Positions 17,520 to 24,727 of a DNA stretch of 47,803 bases are shown piece after piece. The stretch comes from Methylobacterium ajmalii. Lineage in GTDB: Bacteria > Pseudomonadota > Alphaproteobacteria > Rhizobiales > Beijerinckiaceae. The stretch is from the NCBI RefSeq assembly GCF_016613415.1, contig NZ_JACWCT010000120.1, positions 1 to 47,803 on the forward strand. Reading direction: 5' to 3'. Position numbers and translations under genes: made by a program. Position 1 is the stretch's first letter; each line of letters starts with the position of its first letter. Below the pieces are notes generated by a model that was given only the letters and a program-made list of their open reading frames with translations, had not been told where the DNA came from and did not search any database.

Positions 17520-17887
17520 GCAGGAAGCTCCTGGCTGTCCGCCACGGCAGCCCTGACGGGCCTGCGCGGGGCGGAAGGGGCGAGGGACGCCGCCGCGGGC
17601 GAGCCGGGCAGCGTGGCCGAAAGGTCACGTCGAAGCCAGGAAGCACGAGCTTTGGGGCGATTTTTCGGCCGCGTTGCGGCAAGGTCGCAATGGATGGCTC
17701 GGCGCGCCGCCGCGTCACCTTCCGTGCTTGAGGGGCGCCGGGCCCGCGGCTATAAGCCCGGCGCCGGGCGTCCGCATGGCCCCGGCGCGCGGGCGCTCGC
17801 GCCCGGCTCACGCCGGACCGTCAGGGTCCGGTGCCGCGCGGCCTCCCACCGCCCCCGCCACCGCTTTTCTTCTGAACGGACCGTCCC
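17520..17887. other. Divergent intergenic region upstream of ndk
   Basis: About 370 bases carrying the promoters of the DUF2147 gene and ndk. Only GC-rich DNA with short chance open frames is seen; no clear hairpin, repeat or promoter pair could be fixed. Confidence 0.35.
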
Positions 17888-18310
17888 ATGGCCACCGAGC
17901 GCACCTTCTCCATCCTGAAGCCCGACGCCACCGCCCGGAACCTCACCGGCGCGGTCAACGCCGTGATCGAGGAGGCGGGCCTGCGCATCGTCGCCCAGCG
18001 CCGCATCCGCATGTCGGACGCCCAGGCCAAGAAGTTCTACGAGGTCCACGCCGAGCGTCCGTTCTACGGCGAGCTCGTCGAGTTCATGACCTCGGGCCCG
18101 GTCGTGGTCCAGGTGCTCGAGGGCGAGAACGCCGTCGCCAAGTACCGTGAGGTGATGGGCGCCACCAACCCGGCCCAGGCCGCCGAGGGCACCATCCGCC
18201 AGAAGTTCGCGAAGTCGGTCGGCGAGAACACCGTCCACGGCTCCGACAGCCTCGAGAACGCCGGCATCGAGATCAAGCAGTTCTTCGACGACAAGGACAT
18301 CGTCGGCTAA
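17888..18310 (+). CDS. ndk: Nucleoside diphosphate kinase
   Basis: The enzyme transfers the gamma-phosphate of ATP to other nucleoside diphosphates through a phospho-histidine. The 140-residue length is exactly typical. It shows [15 protein letters not shown] at the start, the kinase core [22 protein letters not shown], the ring [15 protein letters not shown], and the active-site histidine in the signature [12 protein letters not shown]. The start is standard for the family. A strong terminator follows at 18346-18376, so it is probably monocistronic. Confidence 0.98.
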   Translation: MATERTFSILKPDATARNLTGAVNAVIEEAGLRIVAQRRIRMSDAQAKKFYEVHAERPFYGELVEFMTSGPVVVQVLEGENAVAKYREVMGATNPAQAAEGTIRQKFAKSVGENTVHGSDSLENAGIEIKQFFDDKDIVG

Positions 18311-18345
18311 GGTTTCCCTGACCGGAAAACGCCGATAGGTTCAGA

Positions 18346-18376
18346 GCCCCTGCCGCCAAGCGGCGGGGGCTTTTTT
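18346..18376 (+). terminator. Intrinsic terminator of ndk
   Basis: A 10-bp stem (gcccctgccg / cggcgggggc, one wobble) with a five-base loop is followed by TTTTTT, 35 bases after the ndk stop and just before the oxidoreductase gene. Confidence 0.9.
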
Positions 18377-18393
18377 CATGGGGGAGCGACACG

Positions 18394-20484
18394 GTGACGG
18401 CGCAGCCACGGATCGAGCGGACGACCTCCACCTGCCCGCACGACTGCCCGTCGGTCTGCGCCCTCGAGGTCGAGGTGATCGACGGCTCGACCATCGGCCG
18501 GGTGCGCGGCAACCCGCGCCACAGCTACACGGCCGGCGTCGTCTGCGCCAAGGTCGCCCGCTACGCCGAGCGCATCCACCATCCCGACCGGCTGACCCAG
18601 CCGCTGATCCGCACCGGGCCGAAGGGCTCGGGCGCGTTCGCGCCGATCGGCTGGGACGAGGCGCTCGACCGCGTCGCGGAGGAATTCCGCAGGGCCGAGG
18701 CGGCGCACGGGCCGGAGGCCGTCTGGCCCTACTACTATGCCGGCACGATGGGGCTGGTGATGCGCGACGGCATCAACCGCCTTCGCCACGCCAAGGGCTA
18801 TTCGGGCCAGTTCTCGACCATCTGCACCACGCTCGCCTGGTCGGGCTACATCGCCGGCACCGGCCGCCTCGGCGGGGTCGACCCGCGCGAGATCGCCGAG
18901 AGCGACTGCGTGGTGATCTGGGGCACAAACCCGGTGCACACCCAGGTCAACCTGATGACCCACGTCCAGGCCGCCCGCAAGAACCGCGGCGCAAAGGTCG
19001 TGGTCGTCGACATCTACGACAACCCGACCATGAAGCAGGCCGACCTCGCGCTGCTGCTGCGCCCGGGCACCGACGGGGCGCTCGCCTGCGCGGTGATGCA
19101 CGTGCTGTTTCGCGACGGCCTGGCCGACCGCGACTACATGGCCCGCTACACCGACTGCCCGGACGTGCTGGAGGCGCACCTCGCGACCCGCGACCCCGCA
19201 TGGGCCGCCGCGATCACCGGCCTCACGGTCGAGGAGATCGAGCGTTTCGCCCACCTCGTGGGGGAGACGAAGAACACGTTCTTCCGCCTCGGCTACGGAT
19301 TCGCCCGCAGCCGCAACGGTGCCGCCAACATGCACGCCGCGCTCTGCATCCCGGCGGTGACGGGCGCCTGGCAGCATCGCGGCGGCGGCGCCTTCCATTC
19401 GAACAGCGGCGTGTTCGGCCTCGACAAGCGCCTGATCGAGGGGCTCGACGCGATCCGGCCCGGCACCCGCATGCTCGACCAGTCGCAGATCGGCCGCGTG
19501 CTCACCGGCGACGGGCAAGCCCTGCGCCACGGCCCGCCGGTGACCGCGATGCTGATCCAGAACACCAACCCGGTCTCGGTCGCCCCCGAGCAGGAGCTGG
19601 TGAAGCGGGGCTTCTCGCGCGAGGACCTGTTCGTCTGCGTCCACGAGCAGTTCATGACCGAGACCGCCCGGATGGCCGATCTCGTCCTGCCCGCCACGAT
19701 GTTCCTGGAGCACGACGACCTCTATACCGGCGGCGGCCAGCAGCACATCCAGCTCGGCCTGAAGCGCATCGACCCGCCGGCCCTGTGCCGCTCGAACCAC
19801 GAGGTGATCGTGGGCTTGGCCGAACGGCTCGGCGCCGCGCATCCGGGCTTTTCCATGAGCCCGCGCGAGCTGATCGACGCGACGCTGAAGGCCTCGCGCC
19901 GCGGCAGCCTGGCAGAGATGGAGGGAGACGGCTTCCTCGACGTGCAGCCCGCTTACGAGCGTGCCCACTTCCTCGACGGCTTCGCCTATCCCGACCGGCG
20001 CTTCCGCTTCAAGCCGGACTGGGGCTCCGTGCCGGTGGCCAAGGACGGCCCGCGCGGGCCGGCGATGCCGCCGCTCCCCGACCATTGGGAGGCGCCCCTG
20101 ATGGCCGCCACGCCCGACCACCCGTTCCGCCTCGCCACCAGCCCGGCGCGCAACTTCCTCAATTCGAGCTTCACCGAGACCCCGACCTCTCTCGCCAAGG
20201 AGCGCCACCCGACGGTGATGATCCATCCGGAGGATGCCGGCCCGCTCGGGATCGGGGAGGGGACCTGGGTGCGGCTCTCCAACGAGCGCGGCGCCGTCAC
20301 CCTGCGGGCGACGCTGTTTGCCGGCCTGCGCCGCGGCGTGCTGATCGCCGAATCGATCTGGCCGAACGACGCCTACCCGGATGGGCGCGGCATCAACACC
20401 CTGACGGGAGCCGACGCGGCCGCCCCCTTCGGCGGCGCCGCCTTCCACGACAACCACGTCGCGATCGCGCCCCTGCCGCAGTAG
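18394..20484 (+). CDS. Molybdopterin-dependent oxidoreductase, 4Fe-4S type
   Basis: A 696-residue member of the formate dehydrogenase/DMSO reductase superfamily. It starts at a GTG preceded by GGGGGAG. Four cysteines, C14, C18, C22 and C51 (CPHDCPSVC ... VVCAKV), bind an N-terminal [4Fe-4S] cluster. The molybdenum ligand is probably C144 in STICTTLAW. Molybdopterin-binding segments include VIWGTNPVHTQVN, MLIQNTNPVSVAPEQ and the C-terminal dinucleotide-binding domain with FRLATSPARNFLNSSF. No Tat signal is visible, so it should be cytoplasmic. No electron-transfer partner or chaperone gene is adjacent. The substrate cannot be assigned; thiosulfate/polysulfide reductase-like or BisC-like annotation would be guesswork. 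Confidence 0.92.
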   Translation: MTAQPRIERTTSTCPHDCPSVCALEVEVIDGSTIGRVRGNPRHSYTAGVVCAKVARYAERIHHPDRLTQPLIRTGPKGSGAFAPIGWDEALDRVAEEFRRAEAAHGPEAVWPYYYAGTMGLVMRDGINRLRHAKGYSGQFSTICTTLAWSGYIAGTGRLGGVDPREIAESDCVVIWGTNPVHTQVNLMTHVQAARKNRGAKVVVVDIYDNPTMKQADLALLLRPGTDGALACAVMHVLFRDGLADRDYMARYTDCPDVLEAHLATRDPAWAAAITGLTVEEIERFAHLVGETKNTFFRLGYGFARSRNGAANMHAALCIPAVTGAWQHRGGGAFHSNSGVFGLDKRLIEGLDAIRPGTRMLDQSQIGRVLTGDGQALRHGPPVTAMLIQNTNPVSVAPEQELVKRGFSREDLFVCVHEQFMTETARMADLVLPATMFLEHDDLYTGGGQQHIQLGLKRIDPPALCRSNHEVIVGLAERLGAAHPGFSMSPRELIDATLKASRRGSLAEMEGDGFLDVQPAYERAHFLDGFAYPDRRFRFKPDWGSVPVAKDGPRGPAMPPLPDHWEAPLMAATPDHPFRLATSPARNFLNSSFTETPTSLAKERHPTVMIHPEDAGPLGIGEGTWVRLSNERGAVTLRATLFAGLRRGVLIAESIWPNDAYPDGRGINTLTGADAAAPFGGAAFHDNHVAIAPLPQ

Positions 20485-20515
20485 CGCGCGCTCGGCTTTT
20501 CGCGCCCCGGTGTGG

Positions 20516-20544
20516 CCCGCCCGCCCTTGTGCGGGCGGGGAGTT
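20516..20544 (+). terminator. Hairpin after the molybdopterin oxidoreductase gene
   Basis: A perfect 9-bp GC stem (cccgcccgc / gcgggcggg) with a six-base loop is followed by gagttt, 31 bases after the stop. The T-run is weak. Confidence 0.5.
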
Positions 20545-20598
20545 TCGGCGTCCAACGGTCCAGCTTGACGACAAGCAGCCCAACGGACCTTCCCTCCC

Positions 20599-20955
20599 AT
20601 GCGTCTCCGCACCCTCCTCGCCGCCGGCTTCCTCGCGCTCGGTGCCACCGCCGCCCTCGCCGGCGCGTCCTCGTCGCAGCTCGAGGCCTACCAGCCCGAT
20701 CCGGCCCTGCGCACCGCGCCCAAGGCGGACCTCGAGAGCCGGGTGCGCCGCGCCTGCGCGGTCGTCCAGGCCCGGCTGCAGAACACCGCCGAGACCGGCT
20801 TCGAGCGCCCCTGCGGCTGCTACGCCAAGACCACCCTGCGCTCGCTCGACGCCTCCGAGATCGAGGCCTACCGGGCCACCGGCTACTTCAACGATTCGGC
20901 CCGCGCCAAGGCGCTCAACGCCATCGACGCCTGCAAGCTGCAGCGTCCGGTCTGA
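20599..20955 (+). CDS. Small secreted Cys-containing protein, function unknown
   Basis: A 118-residue protein with a signal peptide (MRLRTLLAAGFLALGATAALAG). The mature part is helical and carries four cysteines: RRACAVVQ, RPCGCYAKTTL and DACKLQRPV. These could form two disulfides in the periplasm. Similar short secreted proteins with a central 'CGCY.....L' motif occur in Rhizobiales, but I know no assigned role. The start follows a CCTTCCCTCCC stretch rather than a purine-rich site, so initiation may be weak. A REP-like cruciform lies just downstream. Confidence 0.7.
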   Translation: MRLRTLLAAGFLALGATAALAGASSSQLEAYQPDPALRTAPKADLESRVRRACAVVQARLQNTAETGFERPCGCYAKTTLRSLDASEIEAYRATGYFNDSARAKALNAIDACKLQRPV

Positions 20956-20990
20956 GCGGGACGACGGCGATCGTCGATTGATTCCCATCG

Positions 20991-21029
20991 CGTCATCCCG
21001 GGGCCGCGATAGCGGAGCCCGGGATGACG
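20991..21029. repeat. REP-like palindromic element between convergent genes
   Basis: Arms gtcatcccggg (20992-21002) and cccgggatgac (21018-21028) are perfect inverted copies; between them lies a smaller hairpin, ccgc-gata-gcgg. This 'CGTCATCCCGGG' palindrome is a common extragenic repeat type. Located between convergent genes, it may act as a bidirectional transcription barrier. Confidence 0.75.
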
Positions 21030-21070
21030 GATTCCGCATCCGGCCCGTCGGGTGACCCGAACCCGGGCGA

Positions 21071-21508
21071 CTACAGCCGCGCCCGCGCGCTGCGCGGCGT
21101 GGCGAGCAGCAGGTGCGTCTCCGAGGTGGTCACGCCCGGGACCAGGCGCACCCGGCGCAGCATCTCGTCGAGCTCCGGCAGGCTGCCGGCCGACACCTCC
21201 ACGATGATGTCCCAGCGGCCGACCGTGGTGTGGACCGAGGTGATCTCGGCGAATCCCTTGAGGGCGTCGATCACGTCGCCGGCCCGGCGCCCCTCGACGG
21301 CGACCAGGGTGATCGCCCGCACCGCCGCAGGCTGGGCATCCGCCCGCAGGACCACCGTGTAGCCGATGATCTCGCCCGCGCGCTCGAGCCGGTCGATCCG
21401 CGCCCGCACGGTGGCGCGCGAGACCTTCAGCAGCACCGCCAGTTCCGAGACCGGCCGCCGGCAATCGTGCCGCAGCAGGGTGACGAGGGCCTGATCGAGA
21501 TCGTCCAT
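21071..21508 (-). CDS. Lrp/AsnC-family transcriptional regulator
   Basis: A 145-residue regulator. The N-terminal winged helix-turn-helix runs from MDDLDQALVTLLRHDCRRPVSELA through VSRATVRARIDRLERAGEI; the C-terminal part (from about residue 60) is the RAM/AsnC ligand-binding domain with ITSVHTTVGRWDIIVEV and VPGVTTSETHLLL. It is divergent from the arginase-ornithine cyclodeaminase pair with 134 bases between starts, so it most likely controls that operon in response to arginine or ornithine and probably represses itself. In-frame sequence upstream of 21508 is not family-like. Confidence 0.93.
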   Translation of the reverse strand: MDDLDQALVTLLRHDCRRPVSELAVLLKVSRATVRARIDRLERAGEIIGYTVVLRADAQPAAVRAITLVAVEGRRAGDVIDALKGFAEITSVHTTVGRWDIIVEVSAGSLPELDEMLRRVRLVPGVTTSETHLLLATPRSARARL

Positions 21509-21642
21509 TCCGCCACTCTGCGCAGGGTGCCTTGCCAGAATGCGCGACCGGCCCGGAAAATCGACCGGTTTCCCGTGTTCGGAGTGACGCATCCCCTTGG
21601 TACCGTCGAGGTCGTTCGATGGTCCGAGACGGAGGCGGGACA

Positions 21643-22581
21643 GTGGGTGCGGGACATCCGGAACGGTGCGTCCTCGTCGGGGCGCCGGTGCAGTCGGGGA
21701 CGGACCGGCTCGGTTGCGACATGGGGCCGAGCGCCTACCGGGCGGCGGGCCTGCCGGGGGCGCTGCGCGATCTCGGCCTCCCGGTCGAGGATGCCGGGAC
21801 CGTCGTCCCGAAGCCCTTCGACGCACCGGCGCATCCGAACCGGGCGATCCACCACCTCGCCGAGACCGCGGGCTGGACGCTGGCCCTGACCGAGGCCGCC
21901 TTCCGGGCGAGCGAGGCGGCACGGCCGATCTTCCTGGGCGGCGACCACAGCCTCTCGGCCGGCACCGTGGCGGGCATGGCGCTGAGGGCGCAGGCCGAGG
22001 GACGCCCGCTCTTCCTGCTCTGGCTCGACGCGCATGCCGACCTGCATACCCTCGAGACCACGACGAGCGGCAACCTGCATGGCGTGCCGCTGGCCTACCT
22101 CACCGGGCGGCCGGGCTTTGCCGGCTACTTCCCGCCCCTCGCGGCCGCCCTCGATCCGGCCCGAATCTGCATGGTCGGCCTGCGCAGCGTCGATCCGGCG
22201 GAACGCGCCGCCCTGACGGGCAGCGGCGCCCGGGTGCACGACATGCGCGACATCGACGAGACCGGGATCGTCGCCCCGTTGCGCGACTTCCTGGGCGACG
22301 TCGCGGCGGCGGAGGGTCTCCTCCACGTCAGCCTCGATGTCGACTTCCTCGATCCCGGCATCGCGCCGGGGGTCGGCACGACGGTGCCGGGCGGGGCCAC
22401 CTTCCGGGAGGCCCACCTGATCATGGAGCTGCTGCACGATTCCGGGCTGGTGCGCAGCCTCGACCTCGTGGAGCTCAACCCCTTCCTCGACGAGCGCGGC
22501 CGCACCGCCCTGCTGATGGCCGACCTCGCCGCCAGCCTGTTCGGCCGGCGCATCCTCGACCGCCCGACCCGGAGCTTCTAG
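21643..22581 (+). CDS. rocF: Arginase
   Basis: Hydrolyses arginine to ornithine and urea using a binuclear manganese centre. The GTG at 21643 is preceded by GGAGGCGGGACA with good spacing and gives the usual short lead into RCVLVGAPVQSGTDRLGCDMGPSAYR; the ATG at 21619 is an alternative. The protein then has 312 residues. Metal ligands lie in LGGDHSLSAGT, WLDAHADLHT and SLDVDFLDPGIAPGVGT, the three ureohydrolase signatures. SGNLHGVPLAYLTG binds substrate. The stop abuts the ATG of the ornithine cyclodeaminase gene, so the products act in sequence. Confidence 0.96.
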   Translation: MGAGHPERCVLVGAPVQSGTDRLGCDMGPSAYRAAGLPGALRDLGLPVEDAGTVVPKPFDAPAHPNRAIHHLAETAGWTLALTEAAFRASEAARPIFLGGDHSLSAGTVAGMALRAQAEGRPLFLLWLDAHADLHTLETTTSGNLHGVPLAYLTGRPGFAGYFPPLAAALDPARICMVGLRSVDPAERAALTGSGARVHDMRDIDETGIVAPLRDFLGDVAAAEGLLHVSLDVDFLDPGIAPGVGTTVPGGATFREAHLIMELLHDSGLVRSLDLVELNPFLDERGRTALLMADLAASLFGRRILDRPTRSF

Positions 22582-23634
22582 ATGGCTGCGCTCAACGTCG
22601 TCCCCTTCGTCAGCGTCGACAACATGATGCGGCTCGTCCACGCGGTCGGCATCGAGGCGATGCTGGTCCGCCTCGCCGCGGCGATCGCCGAGGACTTTTC
22701 GCGGTGGGACGTGTTCCAGAAGACCCCGCGGGTCGCCGCCCACAGCGCCGAGGGCGTTATCGAGCTGATGCCGACGAGCGACGGCACGACCTACGGCTTC
22801 AAGTACGTCAACGGCCACCCCAAGAACGCCGCCGGCGGGCGCCAGACCGTCACCGCCTTCGGGGTCCTGGCCGATGTCGGCAGCGGCTATCCGGTACTCG
22901 TCACCGAGATGACGCTGCTCACGGCCCTACGCACCGCCGCGACCTCGGCGCTCGCCGCGCGGCACCTCGCCCGGCCGGGTTCGCGCACCATGGCGCTGGT
23001 CGGCAACGGCGCCCAGGCCGAGTTCCAGGCCCTGGCCTTCCGGGCGCTCATGGGGATCGACACGCTGCGCCTCCACGACATCGACCCGGCGGCGACCGAG
23101 AAGTGCCGGCGCAACCTCGCGCGGTTCGGCTTCCACCTCACGGCCTGCGCCAGCACGGCGGAGGCGGTGCACGGCGCCGACATCGTCACCACGGTGACGG
23201 CGGACAAGCGCAACGCCGTGATCCTCGGCGACAACCTCGTCGGGGAGGGGGTGCACGTCAACGCCGTCGGCGGGGACTGCCCGGGCAAGACCGAGCTGGC
23301 GCCGGAGATCCTGCGCCGGGCCGGGATCTTCGTCGAGTACGAGCCCCAGACCCGGATCGAGGGCGAGATCCAGCAGCTCGCCGCGGACCACCCGGTGACC
23401 GAACTGTGGCGGGTCCTGTCCGGGGAGGTGCCCGGGCGCAGGGACGCGCGCCAGGTCACGGTGTTCGACTCGGTCGGCTTCGCGATCGAGGATTTTTCCG
23501 CCCTGCGCACCGTGCGCGACATGCTAGCCGAGCGGCCGTTCTACGACAACCTCGACCTCCTGGCCGATCCGGACGACCCGCGCGACCTGTTCGGCATGCT
23601 GATGCGGGCGGGCCCGCCGCGCCTCGCGGCCTGA
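22582..23634 (+). CDS. ocd: Ornithine cyclodeaminase
   Basis: Converts ornithine to proline and ammonia with a bound NAD+. The ATG directly follows the arginase stop codon with no gap. The 350-residue protein has the mu-crystallin/OCD fold: substrate-binding TYGFKYVNGHPKNAAGGRQTV, the Rossmann segment RTMALVGNGAQAEFQALAF, ADIVTTVTAD, and INAVGG-like VNAVGGDCPGKTEL with the catalytic aspartate. The FKYVNGHP version marks true ornithine cyclodeaminases rather than alanine dehydrogenase relatives. With arginase it forms an arginine-to-proline route feeding nitrogen and carbon metabolism, under the adjacent Lrp-type regulator. Confidence 0.95.
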   Translation: MAALNVVPFVSVDNMMRLVHAVGIEAMLVRLAAAIAEDFSRWDVFQKTPRVAAHSAEGVIELMPTSDGTTYGFKYVNGHPKNAAGGRQTVTAFGVLADVGSGYPVLVTEMTLLTALRTAATSALAARHLARPGSRTMALVGNGAQAEFQALAFRALMGIDTLRLHDIDPAATEKCRRNLARFGFHLTACASTAEAVHGADIVTTVTADKRNAVILGDNLVGEGVHVNAVGGDCPGKTELAPEILRRAGIFVEYEPQTRIEGEIQQLAADHPVTELWRVLSGEVPGRRDARQVTVFDSVGFAIEDFSALRTVRDMLAERPFYDNLDLLADPDDPRDLFGMLMRAGPPRLAA

Positions 23635-24066
23635 AGCCGCCGGCGCGCGGAGCGGCGAATACTGTCCTCGACTGTCCGTCGGGCGGCTCGCGGGCCATGG
23701 CCTGCCGGCCGGTCGCGCGCCAACGTCTCGGGCGCGGCCGGCAACCCCTGACCCGCCACGCAGCAGGGCAGTATCGCGAAGTCCGGGCCTTGTAGTGAAC
23801 GCGCCTCCGCAGGCGGTCTCCAAGAGCAGATCCGTCCTCCACCAGTGCCGCGCCGGCCCGCCATGCACAGGCCTTCCCCGGCGCGATTACCTACGCAGTC
23901 CCGCACGAATGGACGTAAGGCCTTGGAGTCGATCCACTTTCCGAAACCGGTTTGGTAAACGACTTCACAAGTATCCAGTCGTGTCTATCGACACGTTTCG
24001 GCACATCTGGCATCCCAAGACTGCGAACGGGACGCGACAGCAATCCCGGACCTGAGGATGGCATCG
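23635..24066. other. Intergenic region upstream of the peptide cluster
   Basis: About 430 bases without a supportable gene. The first 200 bases are GC-rich. The part from ~23880 is less GC-rich and contains a 10-base perfect palindrome aaaccggttt (23944-23953) and a 6-bp hairpin cgtgtc-tatc-gacacg (23980-23995). It is the likely promoter and control region for the peptide operon. No clear -35/-10 pair was fixed. Confidence 0.4.
23944..23995. promoter_or_regulatory. Palindrome and hairpin upstream of the peptide genes
   Basis: The perfect palindrome aaaccggttt at 23944-23953 and the stem cgtgtc/gacacg at 23980-23995 lie 114 and 72 bases before the first peptide start. They could be a regulator site and a leader hairpin; this is inferred from symmetry and position only. 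Confidence 0.35.
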
Positions 24067-24210
24067 ATGAAGACGCTCGACCTGAAGACCCTCGGCACCG
24101 TCACCGGCGGCACGATCTGCGCCCCCGTCTGCGCCCCGGCCTGCCCGCCGCCGGCCCCGGTCTGCCCGCCCCCGAGCTGCGGCAGCACCAAGTCCAAGAA
24201 GGGCTGCTGA
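24067..24210 (+). CDS. Cys/Pro-rich double-glycine leader peptide 1 (putative RiPP/microcin precursor)
   Basis: A 47-residue precursor. Residues 1-15 form a leader (MKTLDLKTLGTVTGG) with hydrophobic residues at -4, -7 and -12 from the Gly-Gly cleavage site, the pattern recognised by C39 peptidases. The predicted 32-residue core has six cysteines (C18, C22, C26, C33, C38, C47) separated by Ala/Pro runs, and ends in CGSTKSKKGC, shared with the next two peptides. The ATG at 24067 is chosen by comparison with the paralogues and lies 9 bases after GAGG; an ATG at 24058 overlaps that site. It leads a same-strand cluster with an acyltransferase and a peptidase-containing exporter. No classical lanthipeptide or radical-SAM enzyme is nearby. 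Confidence 0.8.
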   Translation: MKTLDLKTLGTVTGGTICAPVCAPACPPPAPVCPPPSCGSTKSKKGC

Positions 24211-24296
24211 GCCCGCGCCCACGCAGGGGGACGAAAGCGGCCTCGCCGCCCGGCCCCGCTCCAACGACAGCGTTCGACGATCCTCGGAGGAACACC

Positions 24297-24443
24297 ATGA
24301 AGAAGCTCGACCTCAAGACCCTCGGCACCGTCGCCGGCGGCACCCTCGGCATCTCGGTCGGCGTCGGCGTCTCGGTCGGCTGCGCCCCGGCCTGCCCGCC
24401 GGCCCCGACCTGCGGCAGCACCAAGTCCAAGAAGGGCTGCTGA
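24297..24443 (+). CDS. Cys-rich double-glycine leader peptide 2 (putative RiPP/microcin precursor)
   Basis: A 48-residue precursor with the leader MKKLDLKTLGTVAGG, cleaved in prediction after G15. The core starts with a Gly/Val/Ser-rich, hydrophobic stretch (TLGISVGVGVSVG) and continues CAPACPPAPTCGSTKSKKGC, giving four cysteines (C29, C33, C39, C48) and a basic C-terminal tail. A clear CGGAGGA site precedes the ATG. It differs from peptide 3 at one residue only. The hydrophobic front half could insert in membranes, as in class II bacteriocins. The flanking non-coding DNA differs from that of peptide 3, so similarity is confined to the coding part. Confidence 0.82.
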   Translation: MKKLDLKTLGTVAGGTLGISVGVGVSVGCAPACPPAPTCGSTKSKKGC

Positions 24444-24525
24444 GCCCGCGCCGACGCGCCGGGAAGCGGACCACCGCCCCGGCGACGCGGTTTTCCACAA
24501 CCACGATACCACCAGAAGAGACATC

Positions 24526-24672
24526 ATGAAGAAGCTCGACCTCAAGACCCTCGGCACCGTCGCCGGCGGCACCCTCGGCATCTGCGTCGGCGTCGGCGTC
24601 TCGGTCGGCTGCGCCCCGGCCTGCCCGCCGGCTCCGACCTGCGGCAGCACCAAGTCCAAGAAGGGCTGCTGA
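24526..24672 (+). CDS. Cys-rich double-glycine leader peptide 3 (putative RiPP/microcin precursor)
   Basis: A 48-residue near-copy of peptide 2: residue 20 is Cys instead of Ser (TGC versus TCG), giving five cysteines (C20, C29, C33, C39, C48), an odd number. Leader and C-terminal 28 residues are identical to peptide 2. AGAAGAG precedes the ATG. Its stop is 55 bases before the acyltransferase start, so it is probably co-transcribed with the export genes. The free cysteine could allow dimerisation, a modification, or pairing with another peptide; this is inference. Confidence 0.82.
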   Translation: MKKLDLKTLGTVAGGTLGICVGVGVSVGCAPACPPAPTCGSTKSKKGC

Positions 24673-24727
24673 AGGCAGCCCCGGACCGGGATGGGCGGGC
24701 GCGGCGGCAGGAGGAGACACGGATCCG

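Noticed and set aside
18376..21039. Very long antisense open frame (~887 codons) opposite the molybdopterin oxidoreductase
   Set aside because: Long antisense frames are expected in DNA of this GC content; its translation is low complexity and the sense frame is a clear enzyme family.
24058..24066. Earlier ATG for peptide 1
   Set aside because: It overlaps the GAGG ribosome-binding site and adds three residues absent from both paralogues, so 24067 is preferred.
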